The notes below the pieces were generated by a model. It was not told where the DNA came from. It saw only the letters and a program-made list of their open reading frames with translations, and did not search any database. A stretch of 10,523 bases of DNA from Thermococcus sp. (lineage in GTDB: Archaea > Methanobacteriota_B > Thermococci > Thermococcales > Thermococcaceae). Made by a program: the position numbers and the translations under genes. The DNA lies in the NCBI GenBank assembly GCA_021160985.1, contig JAGHBN010000065.1, positions 1-10,523 on the forward strand. Direction: 5' to 3'. Below are positions 1-5,054 of the stretch, piece by piece; the first letter of the stretch is position 1; each line of letters opens with the position of its first letter.

Positions 1-9
1 ATGATAAAC

Positions 10-777
10 CTAACGGACAACTTCCCCAATAGGCACTACCTTAACCCCCTCCCTCTCAAGGATTTCCCTGATGTGCCTCGCTATCTCCACAGCCTTCGGG
101 TTGTCGCCGTGGACACAGATTGTGTCCGCCCTGAGTTCAACCCACTCACCGTTTATCGCCCTGACGCCGCCGTCCTTGACCATCGAGACAACGCGCTCCG
201 CTATCTCGTCCTTGTCGTGGATTACAGCTCCGGGCTTCGAGCGCGGGACGAGGGTTCCGTCCGGGTTGTAGGCCCTGTCCGCAAAGACCTCGTGGGCGAC
301 TTTAACGCCTATCTCTTCCGCTATCTCCGCCGGCCTTGAGCCGGAGAGAGTCACGAATATCAGGTTCCTGTCGAAGTCAGCAATTCCCGCTATAACTGCC
401 CTCGCGAGTTCCTCTTCCTTGACAAGAGCATTGTAAAGTGCTCCGTGCGGCTTAACGTGCTGGAGCTCAAGCCCCTCCGCCCTCGTGAAGGCGTAGAGGG
501 CTCCAATCTGGTAGAGGATGTAGTTCCTCGCCTCCTCCGGTGTGAGCTTCATGTACCTCCTGCCGAAGCCGAGAAGGTCTGGATAGCCTGGGTGGGCACC
601 CACAGAAACGCCCTTTCCCTTCGCGAGCCTTACGGTCTTCCTCATCACGAGCGGGTCTCCGGCATGCCAGCCGGTCGCGACGTTGGTGCTCGTGATGTAG
701 TTCATGACCTCCTCATCGAGGCCGAGTTTATACCTTCCAAAGCTCTCGCCGAGGTCAGAGTTAAGGTCAACCTTCAT
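10..777 (-). CDS. pxpA: 5-oxoprolinase subunit A (LamB/YcsF family)
   Basis: A 255-aa protein of the LamB/YcsF family. With PxpB and PxpC it forms the ATP-dependent 5-oxoprolinase that opens pyroglutamate to glutamate in the cytoplasm. Family motifs are visible in order: DLNSDLGESFG at the N-terminus, NVATGWHAGDP (usually N-I-A-C-G-F-H-A-G-D-P, so T and W replace the common C and F), GAHPGYPDLLGFGRR, VKPHGALYN, ADRAY and CVHGDNP near the C-terminus. I chose the ATG at 777 because the protein then opens with the family-typical MKVDLNSDLGES and a GGTGGT element lies just upstream. An in-frame ATG at 795 would add six residues but has no ribosome binding site. The length is normal for the family. 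Any pxpB/pxpC partners would lie beyond the left edge in the same direction. The gene diverges from nob1. Family assignment is secure; the reaction is inferred from bacterial PxpA. Confidence 0.93.
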   Translation of the reverse strand: MKVDLNSDLGESFGRYKLGLDEEVMNYITSTNVATGWHAGDPLVMRKTVRLAKGKGVSVGAHPGYPDLLGFGRRYMKLTPEEARNYILYQIGALYAFTRAEGLELQHVKPHGALYNALVKEEELARAVIAGIADFDRNLIFVTLSGSRPAEIAEEIGVKVAHEVFADRAYNPDGTLVPRSKPGAVIHDKDEIAERVVSMVKDGGVRAINGEWVELRADTICVHGDNPKAVEIARHIREILEREGVKVVPIGEVVR

Positions 778-805
778 CCCTACCACCGCACTCATTTCGA
801 CGGAA

Positions 806-818
806 ATCTAAAAAAGGG
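806..818 (+). promoter_or_regulatory. TATA-like box of nob1, overlapping pxpA promoter region
   Basis: The A-rich stretch ATCTAAAAAAGGG is centred about 25 bases before the nob1 ATG at 837. There is no Shine-Dalgarno sequence in front of that ATG, so nob1 is probably leaderless. Read on the other strand, the same bases (TTTTTTAGATTT) sit about 33 bases before the pxpA start and may be its TATA region too. This is inferred from spacing only. Confidence 0.45.
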
Positions 819-836
819 TTTCTCCGAGTTAATGCC

Positions 837-1340
837 ATGAAGGCTCATGTCATTGATGCCGCGGTCTTCATCCAGGGGTTTGATGTCGAAGGGGTTACAA
901 CGCCAAAGGTCGTTGAGGAAGTCAAAGACCCGGAATCTCGGCTCTTCCTGGAGGGGCTGATAAGCGCTGGAAAGGTAAAAGTCCTCGTCCCCTCTCAGGA
1001 GAGCATTGAGGCAATTAAAGAGGCCGCCCGGAAAACCGGGGAGCTGGGCGAGCTCAGCGAGGCGGATATAGAAGTCCTCGCCCTCGCCTATGAGCTCAAT
1101 GGGACACTCTTCACCGACGACTACAACCTCCAGAATATAGCGAAGACCCTCGGGATAGAGTTCAGAACGCTCAAGCGCGGGATAAAGCGCGTAATCCGCT
1201 GGAACTACGTCTGCATCGGCTGTGGGAAGAAGTTCTCCGAAATGCCGCCCGAGGGGATGTGTCCCGACTGCGGCAGTCCGGTGAGGCTGATACCAAAGAA
1301 GCGCCGGAAAAAACGTCCCGGACGGGCTCGGCGCTCATAG
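837..1340 (+). CDS. nob1: Ribonuclease Nob1 (PIN domain plus zinc ribbon)
   Basis: A 167-aa protein matching archaeal Nob1, the endonuclease that trims the 3' end of the 16S rRNA precursor during small-subunit maturation. Residues 1 to about 112 form a PIN domain with the expected acidic residues: D7 in HVIDAAVFI, E27/E28 in VVEEV, D77 in SEADIEVLALA and D94/D95 in LFTDDYNLQNIA. A linker leads to a zinc ribbon with C126-x2-C129 and C142-x2-C145, followed by a very basic tail (residues 154-166) suited to RNA binding. The size and the PIN-before-ribbon order are those of the archaeal family. No Shine-Dalgarno precedes the ATG, and the TATA-like box at 806-818 suggests a leaderless mRNA. An rRNA-type guide RNA is encoded on the opposite strand just downstream. 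Confidence is high from domain order and catalytic residues together. Confidence 0.94.
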   Translation: MKAHVIDAAVFIQGFDVEGVTTPKVVEEVKDPESRLFLEGLISAGKVKVLVPSQESIEAIKEAARKTGELGELSEADIEVLALAYELNGTLFTDDYNLQNIAKTLGIEFRTLKRGIKRVIRWNYVCIGCGKKFSEMPPEGMCPDCGSPVRLIPKKRRKKRPGRARRS

Positions 1341-1356
1341 GGCACGTCATCGCTTC

Positions 1357-1426
1357 TGCTCAGCCCGTCTTGGAATCGTCACAGCCCGTCCGGGACGGCG
1401 TCAGAGCCAGTCCTCGTCATCACGAA
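1357..1426 (-). ncRNA. Box C/D guide sRNA
   Basis: Read on the minus strand, this non-coding stretch has every element of an archaeal C/D sRNA. Box C is GTGATGA (1423-1417), followed by a 12-nt guide (1416-1405), box D' CTGA (1404-1401), an 18-nt spacer, box C' GTGACGA (1382-1376, one change from consensus), a second 12-nt guide (1375-1364) and box D CTGA (1363-1360). Exactly 12 nt between C and D' and between C' and D is the known archaeal geometry. The spacer is longer than usual and can fold on itself (CCGTCC/GGACGG). By the rule of the fifth base from the box, the D guide (TTCCAAGACGGG) would direct 2'-O-methylation of U in CCCGUCUUG. I recall that string from the conserved archaeal 23S segment CCCGUCUUGAAACACGG. 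I could not place the D' target (AGCCAGUCCUCG). A TATA-like GGTTAAACC (1466-1458) lies at promoter distance. The terminal stem is weak, so the exact ends are approximate. Confidence 0.82.
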
Positions 1427-1460
1427 AGGTTCGGTGCAATTCGCTTTCTTCATCCGCGGT

Positions 1461-1859
1461 TTAACCTTGGATGTAGTAGGATATAAGCTTTCTCAGCTCG
1501 GGGGCCCTCTTGAGGGGGAGCCGCAGGAAGCGTCTGAGCCCGTTGTTCTCGGCCATTAGACCTGAGAGCTCAATCGCCAGAACCTTGTTGTCCTCGCTAA
1601 GCCCATACGCCTTATAACGGAGCGGGGCGTACTCTTTCTCGAGCTCCCAAGTCCTTTCCTCAAGCTTTTTCACTTTTTCCTCCATCTCCTCGAGCTCTCC
1701 TCTCGACTCCTTGAACTCGCCGGCGAGGGCAATTTCAATAACCCTCTCAGGGGAGACACCGTATCTCTCGCCGAGACGCTCTATCTCGCGCCACAGCTCC
1801 TCGCTTATCTCGACCTCGATTTTTCCAAAGCCTTTGTCGGGTTTTATGGTAAGCTTCAT
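1461..1859 (-). CDS. Coiled-coil protein with N-terminal RHH-like segment, downstream of HEPN/MNT
   Basis: A 132-aa protein of unknown function. It opens with a short beta-rich stretch (MKLTIKPDKGFGKIEVEIS). A helix-turn-helix-like segment follows (about residues 19-48, SEELWREIERLGERYGVSPE) that resembles a ribbon-helix-helix or antitoxin DNA-binding fold. A charged coiled coil comes next (about 53-78, ELEEMEEKVKKLEERTWELE), and the C-terminal part is helical and basic (LRRFLRLPLKRAPELRKL). The start follows the HEPN stop by three bases, and GGAGGA, which overlaps the end of the HEPN gene, serves as its ribosome binding site, so the two are almost surely co-translated. It could be a third component of the toxin-antitoxin module, an accessory antitoxin or a DNA-binding regulator. 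Nothing in it identifies an enzyme. I do not recognise the family. Confidence 0.8.
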   Translation of the reverse strand: MKLTIKPDKGFGKIEVEISEELWREIERLGERYGVSPERVIEIALAGEFKESRGELEEMEEKVKKLEERTWELEKEYAPLRYKAYGLSEDNKVLAIELSGLMAENNGLRRFLRLPLKRAPELRKLISYYIQG

Positions 1860-1862
1860 CCC

Positions 1863-2303
1863 CTATTCCTCCAGCAGTTTTCTCATAAGCTTCAAAAAGT
1901 TTTTCGCGATGTTGAGGGCCTCTTTGACCTCTTCTTCATCCGGCTCATAGACTATGTCGTACTGGTCTTCGTGTCTTAACTCCCTCATTCTATTCAAAAG
2001 CTCAATCCAGCGCTCTTCCAGCTTTCCGTTTTTGACGTAAAATTCCTCAAGATAGCGGGCGACACAGTAGTGGCTCTTCTCACGCCAGCCGTCGCGAAAG
2101 AGAATCGCTCTGGCAGCGTGGAACATGGCCATGTATGAAGCCATGAGGGAGGTCCTGTATGAGCCATAGGCAAGGTTCTTCTTTGCTTCTTCCAGCCACT
2201 CTTCGGCCCGTTTAATGCTCAACCACCCTTTCTCCGCAGAAGGAGGCACCCTTCTCAGCAGGTTTCGTTCGAGACACTGCTTGAAGCCGTTCAAGTCCCT
2301 CAC
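1863..2303 (-). CDS. HEPN domain toxin (HEPN/MNT pair)
   Basis: A 146-aa, all-helical HEPN protein, probable ribonuclease toxin paired with the nucleotidyltransferase encoded just upstream. The family pattern is clear: SIKRAEEWLEEAKKNL (29-44), then SYMAMFHAARAILFRDG (56-72), REKSHYCVARYLEEFYV (74-90), and the active-site helix NRMRELRHEDQYD (104-116). That helix satisfies the R-x4-6-H nuclease motif through R105 and H111; Y115 is the tyrosine in the position that MNT partners AMPylate in related systems (exact spacing differs). The start is GTG at 2303, preceded by GGTGA with six bases of spacing. The N-terminal residues (CLERNLLRRVPPS) look like those of full-length homologues, so I kept this start although it overlaps the upstream gene by 92 bases. 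Family certain; toxin activity inferred from the pairing. Confidence 0.9.
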   Translation of the reverse strand: MRDLNGFKQCLERNLLRRVPPSAEKGWLSIKRAEEWLEEAKKNLAYGSYRTSLMASYMAMFHAARAILFRDGWREKSHYCVARYLEEFYVKNGKLEERWIELLNRMRELRHEDQYDIVYEPDEEEVKEALNIAKNFLKLMRKLLEE

Positions 2304-2820
2304 CCCATATCACCATCGAGCCGTACGCGAGTGAATAATAGAAGACCGGATCTTCATCTCTGAGTTTTCTAAGCCTTTCTGGCGTTAGGACAAGAAGGTT
2401 TGCCTCCCTTTCGGTGGCTTTTTCTATTTTTTTCTTCAATGAAGCTGACTTGGCAATGCTTAGCCTTTTAACGAAAACCCATACGTCAAGGTCACTTTCG
2501 GGAGTATTTTCTCCGGTCGCAAAGCTCCCGTATATTCCTAGGGCCAGGGTCCACTCCTCTTTAAGGGGTTCCAGCTTTTTAGAGAGGAACAGGAAGTTGA
2601 TGAACCTCTTAAGCTCTCGGGTCTTTGGCACGTTTAATATTCTGAAACTCCTTCCAGACTTCTCGGCCATGCCGTACTCTACGAGCAGGCGGAGAGTTTT
2701 TGAAACGAGCCCCTTACTTAGCCCTGTTGCCCGGGCGGTTTCTTCAACACCTACCCTGTGCCGCTCAAGGACATACCGGAGGACTTTAATTCTCTCGGGA
2801 GTTGACACAAGCTCATGCAT
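2212..2820 (-). CDS. wHTH-nucleotidyltransferase fusion (MNT antitoxin)
   Basis: A 202-aa two-domain protein. Residues 1 to about 65 form a winged helix-turn-helix (VEETARATGLSKGLVSKTLR, about 25-44, then a wing ending SGRSFRI). Residues about 90-175 form a minimal nucleotidyltransferase with the GS-x10-D-x-D motif intact (G98, S99, D110, D112). In the expected third-carboxylate strand (NLLVLTPE, 141-148) no aspartate is visible; E139 is the nearest acid. MNT antitoxins neutralise HEPN toxins, in characterised pairs by adding AMP to a HEPN tyrosine. The fused DNA-binding domain makes this protein the natural repressor for the palindromic operators just upstream. The last 28 or so residues are read across the start of the HEPN gene in another frame and look unlike a conserved domain. 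No ribosome binding site precedes the ATG, which fits a leaderless transcript. Confidence 0.88.
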   Translation of the reverse strand: MHELVSTPERIKVLRYVLERHRVGVEETARATGLSKGLVSKTLRLLVEYGMAEKSGRSFRILNVPKTRELKRFINFLFLSKKLEPLKEEWTLALGIYGSFATGENTPESDLDVWVFVKRLSIAKSASLKKKIEKATEREANLLVLTPERLRKLRDEDPVFYYSLAYGSMVIWGEGLERLQAVSRTKPAEKGASFCGERVVEH

Positions 2821-2833
2821 ATTACCAACTCTC

Positions 2834-2894
2834 GTTCATGATTTATGAACTTTTTGTTCACGCTTCATGAACAGACCGTTCACGTTTTGTGAAC
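2834..2894 (-). promoter_or_regulatory. Array of three 17-bp palindromic operators at 22-bp pitch
   Basis: Three imperfect palindromes begin at 2834, 2856 and 2878. On the minus strand they read GTTCACAAAACGTGAAC, GTTCATGAAGCGTGAAC and GTTCATAAATCATGAAC. The shared form is GTTCA-Y-R-AA-N-C-R-TGAAC, with 5-bp linkers. The pitch is exactly 22 bp, close to two helical turns, so bound dimers would line up on one face of the DNA. The copy nearest the gene contains CATAAATC about 23 bases before the MNT start, the position of a TATA box for a leaderless gene. The far copy contains the stop codon and last codons of the preceding coiled-coil gene. The MNT protein's own winged helix is the likely ligand (inferred), giving autorepression of the HEPN/MNT operon. 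Confidence 0.85.
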
Positions 2895-3209
2895 TTTCTC
2901 AAGCTCTTTCTTCTTCTCTTCAACCCTCTTTCTGAGCTCCTCGTTCTCCTTCCTTAACCTGTCCCTTTCCGCCATCATGAGTTCTTTGTCCCTCAGTGCT
3001 TTCTCGTAGAACTCCCTGAGCTCCCCAATCTCTCCTTCCATCTCGCGGAGCTTCTCTTCGAGTTTCGCGATTTTCTCCCGGAGGAACTCCTCGCGCTCGG
3101 CCTTGAGGGTTTCTTCAACCTTTGGTAGGTTCTCGCGGAGGAGGACGTTTATATCGCGGCCTTTTAAGGATCTGAACTTCTCACGGGGAATAGTGAGTTC
3201 AATCTTCAT
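2880..3209 (-). CDS. Coiled-coil protein downstream of VapBC
   Basis: A 109-aa protein of unknown function. It opens with a short strand-like segment (MKIELTIPREKFRSLKG), then a helical stretch (DINVLLRENLPKVEETLK). From about residue 36 to the end it is one long charged coiled coil with heptad-like E/K/L spacing (for example KIAKLEEKLREMEGEIGEL). The ATG at 3209 is preferred because GGTGA lies two bases upstream; an in-frame start at 3236 would reach further into the toxin gene. It overlaps the end of the PIN gene by 11 bases, so it is translationally coupled. Its stop codon lies inside the operator array. Low-complexity coiled coils give many false similarities, so I assign no function. Its place behind the toxin matches that of the coiled-coil gene behind HEPN/MNT. 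Confidence 0.82.
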   Translation of the reverse strand: MKIELTIPREKFRSLKGRDINVLLRENLPKVEETLKAEREEFLREKIAKLEEKLREMEGEIGELREFYEKALRDKELMMAERDRLRKENEELRKRVEEKKKELEKVHKT

Positions 3210-3660
3210 GGTCACCACGCTTCGAAAGCCATTCAAGGAACTCTTCAGGGGTTAGAGTCGTTACCTGCTTCCGTGCCTTCTTTTTGAAGCTTTCATCCCT
3301 TGTCACAAGCACGTTGCACCTCGATGCTATTGCGGATGCAAGTGCCACCGAATCATAGAGGGCGGTGCCAAGTTTCAGTTGGAAAGAAAACGCGTCAATC
3401 AGTACGAGCTCGTTGGGAATATAAACTTCGATCCCAACATTCTCAATCTCTTTGACCCGTTCCGGATTTAGCCCGCTCCTTTTGAAAACGTGAGCGCTCT
3501 CCATGGGGGTGAATATCGAGATGACCCCCTCGATTTTTTCCGCTTCAATAGCTTTCAAAATATGAAGTGGGGCTTCCCACAGTTTGGCCCCTGTTTTTGG
3601 GTCTTCCTCCTCGAACCAGACGTTCGGGAGGACGTTTGTGTCCAGATATGCCCTAATCAT
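3199..3660 (-). CDS. VapC-like PIN domain ribonuclease toxin
   Basis: A 153-aa PIN domain protein, probable endoribonuclease toxin of a VapBC-type pair. The four acidic positions that bind the catalytic metal are visible: D7 in AYLDTNVL, E54 in TPMESAHVF, D103 in LYDSVALASAI and D122 in LVTRDESF. The C-terminus (LTPEEFLEWL) is typical of archaeal PIN toxins. Its ATG overlaps the stop of the 55-aa antitoxin gene within ATGATTAG, and a GGAGGAGGAG run upstream provides a strong ribosome binding site. The residues 17-23 (EEEDPKT) make the loop after the first strand longer than in the shortest VapCs. The RNA target cannot be told from sequence. Confidence 0.9.
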   Translation of the reverse strand: MIRAYLDTNVLPNVWFEEEDPKTGAKLWEAPLHILKAIEAEKIEGVISIFTPMESAHVFKRSGLNPERVKEIENVGIEVYIPNELVLIDAFSFQLKLGTALYDSVALASAIASRCNVLVTRDESFKKKARKQVTTLTPEEFLEWLSKRGDHED

Positions 3661-3820
3661 ACTCCTCCTCCCTCATCTTCCTGATTAACTCTACACTGCT
3701 CATTCCCTTAGGGAGTTTCCCTTCCAATATGCCGAGCATTCTCTCTGCGGCGCCTTTTTTGACCCTCTTTCGTGCCCTAATATCCATAAGGAAGGAGAGG
3801 GTCTTCATATCCACGAGCAT
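3653..3820 (-). CDS. Small VapB-like antitoxin (55 aa)
   Basis: A short gene that is easily missed. It encodes 55 residues: MLVDMKTLSFLMDIRARKRV, then KKGAAERMLGILEGKLPKGM, then SSVELIRKMREEEYD. The helical, charged composition and the C-terminal S-S-V-E-L-I-R-K-M-R-E-E tail are like those of small archaeal antitoxins partnering PIN toxins. The start at 3820 is supported by AGGTGGT three bases upstream, and the stop overlaps the PIN gene start by eight bases. Only ten bases separate it from the DNA glycosylase stop, and its ribosome binding site directly follows that TAA. It has no canonical ribbon-helix-helix or AbrB fold that I can make out, so its DNA-binding role is uncertain. An in-frame ATG at 3808 (MKTLSF) is a weaker alternative start. 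Confidence 0.82.
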   Translation of the reverse strand: MLVDMKTLSFLMDIRARKRVKKGAAERMLGILEGKLPKGMSSVELIRKMREEEYD

Positions 3821-3830
3821 ACTACCACCT

Positions 3831-4682
3831 TTAGTCTCTCCGTCGGTTTCTTATTTTAACCTTCTTCTCCGTCTCAGTCTTCCTGTCGTAACAGGTGATG
3901 TAAAACGCCAGGAGGCCCTTCAACTCTCCGTAGGGCTCAAGGACCTCTCTCACATCCCTCTCGCGGACTTCCTTGGCTCGCTTCCCGAAAATCTTCGCTA
4001 TGCCCCTCCTGAGGCCAAGGTCTCCTGCCGGATAGACGTTCTTCCGGAGGCCGTAGGCGAGGAAGAGCTCCGCCGTCCACTTCCCTATTCCCCTGAACTT
4101 TGTGAGGTACTTTATGGCATCCTCTGCTTCCCAGTCCCATAGGTTGAGGTTCAGCTCACCTTCGAGGTAGAGCTTCGTGAGGGACTCTATGTACTCGGCT
4201 CTGTAGCCGAGCCTTGCTTCTTTGAGCTTCTCCCCGCTGAGATTCGCAATCCTCTCTGCGGTCGGGAATGCGTAGAGGTCGCCGATTTTCTCCCCGGCCA
4301 GCCTAACGAGGTTCGCTATCGTCCTCTGTGCGAACTCAAAGTTGACCTGCTGCTGGGCTATCGTCTCGACCAGCGCCTGGTAGGGGCTCGGCGAGGCGGG
4401 TGCTACCAGGCCGTAGAACTCATCGATCAGGAACGCAAAGGGCGAGTCGCTTATCTCGGAGTAGAAGGAGTCCAGGTCGGTGTTCAGACCGAGGATGAAC
4501 TCCAGCTTTTCTTTCGCGAGCTTTTTCTCCTTCCTGCTCCAGCCATCCGGAAAAATGAAGTTCTCCCCATCGTAGGCGGCTATACCGCTCTCAAAAGCCT
4601 GGTAGAAAACGCCGTTCTCGAACTTCCATGTGCCGTTGTGTATCATCTCGTGAGTTGTCTTTCTGAGGTCAATCCCAGCCAT
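3831..4682 (-). CDS. AlkA-like HhH-GPD DNA glycosylase
   Basis: A 283-aa base-excision repair glycosylase of the helix-hairpin-helix GPD superfamily, closest in layout to AlkA (3-methyladenine DNA glycosylase II). An N-terminal domain (about 1-90) precedes the helical catalytic region. In that region lie the helix with IAQQQVNF (108-115), the hairpin TKFRGIGKWTAEL (194-206) that grips the DNA backbone, and the catalytic aspartate D221 in YPAGDLGLRRG. No cysteine cluster for an iron-sulfur centre is present, which argues against EndoIII or MutY. No lysine stands at the position used by bifunctional Ogg-type enzymes, so monofunctional activity is likely. The start is uncertain: ATG at 4682 overlaps the upstream gene by 40 bases, while M13 (4646) would give a neat ATGA overlap with that gene's stop. 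Neither has a clear ribosome binding site. It probably shares a transcript with the gene before it and possibly with the toxin genes after it. Confidence 0.88.
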   Translation of the reverse strand: MAGIDLRKTTHEMIHNGTWKFENGVFYQAFESGIAAYDGENFIFPDGWSRKEKKLAKEKLEFILGLNTDLDSFYSEISDSPFAFLIDEFYGLVAPASPSPYQALVETIAQQQVNFEFAQRTIANLVRLAGEKIGDLYAFPTAERIANLSGEKLKEARLGYRAEYIESLTKLYLEGELNLNLWDWEAEDAIKYLTKFRGIGKWTAELFLAYGLRKNVYPAGDLGLRRGIAKIFGKRAKEVRERDVREVLEPYGELKGLLAFYITCYDRKTETEKKVKIRNRRRD

Positions 4683-4963
4683 CGGTCGAGGCTAACGGGG
4701 TTTTCCCTTATATTCTTTAGGGTCGAGACGTAGAGCCTCCTGCCGTCAATGGAGCGTTTGATTTGGAGCTCGCCCCTTTCTTCGATGAATCGAAGGGCTT
4801 CCTTTACATCCTCCGCGCGGACATCAAAGCTTTTTTTGATGAATTCCCAGTAGGGCTCGTGGTTGGAATGCCTGGCAGCTTCCCGTACGAGCTTCCAGGC
4901 CCATTCAACCTTCTCCTCGCCTTTGGCAACCCGGTAATGCTTGATGAGGGTTTTCAAGCTCAT
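4643..4963 (-). CDS. Conserved-looking helical protein of unknown function
   Basis: A 106-aa protein, mostly helical. Residues about 1-50 resemble a helical bundle (LIKHYRVAKGEEKVEWAWKL), and about 50-85 resemble a winged-helix segment (DVRAEDVKEALRFIEERGEL, then QIKRSIDGRRLYVS as a wing-like hairpin). I do not recognise a family. It is the first gene of the minus-strand cluster, with a good TATA box 25 bases ahead of the ATG and no ribosome binding site, so it is probably leaderless. Its end overlaps the glycosylase gene, which suggests a shared mRNA and perhaps a regulatory or repair-linked role. That last point is inference from position alone. Confidence 0.72.
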   Translation of the reverse strand: MSLKTLIKHYRVAKGEEKVEWAWKLVREAARHSNHEPYWEFIKKSFDVRAEDVKEALRFIEERGELQIKRSIDGRRLYVSTLKNIRENPVSLDRWLGLTSERQLTR

Positions 4964-4983
4964 ATTGAAAAGTTGGCACTCGA

Positions 4984-4992
4984 AATATAAAT
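4984..4992 (-). promoter_or_regulatory. TATA box for the minus-strand gene cluster
   Basis: On the minus strand the sequence ATTTATATT is centred about 25 bases before the ATG at 4963, which is the usual archaeal TATA-to-start distance. Transcription would then begin at or next to the start codon, giving a leaderless mRNA for the first gene. Confidence 0.65.
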
Positions 4993-5011
4993 CACTTTTG
5001 GAGAACAGGCA

Positions 5012-5023
5012 AAAGATTTAAAC
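5012..5023 (+). promoter_or_regulatory. TATA-like box of the nfeD-stomatin operon
   Basis: AAAGATTTAAAC has the look of a thermococcal BRE/TATA region. A start site about 25 bases on would leave a leader of roughly ten bases before the nfeD ATG at 5055, enough to hold the modest ribosome binding site AGGCGGT. It sits back to back with the promoter of the minus-strand cluster. Confidence 0.5.
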
Positions 5024-5054
5024 CATTAAGTGGTATTATTATCAGGCGGTAAAG

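Noticed and set aside
445..840. Plus-strand reading frame of 131 codons opposite pxpA
   Set aside because: It lies antisense to a strongly conserved gene, shows no domain, and is explained by the GC-rich codon bias of pxpA.
1341..1356. Second C/D-like box (GATGACG on the minus strand) beyond box D
   Set aside because: No CTGA box follows at guide distance, so it does not form another C/D unit.
1386..1460. 24-codon minus-strand reading frame across the sRNA
   Set aside because: It starts with MKKANCTEPF but has no good ribosome binding site, and the C/D box layout explains the stretch better.
2834..2894. Short CRISPR-like repeat array
   Set aside because: Repeats are 17-bp palindromes with 5-bp linkers at fixed 22-bp pitch; CRISPR units have repeats and spacers of about 30 bases or more.
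3729..4142. Plus-strand frame opposite the glycosylase and antitoxin genes
   Set aside because: Composition is of an antisense shadow (Ser/Leu/Pro-rich), and the minus strand has clear motifs.
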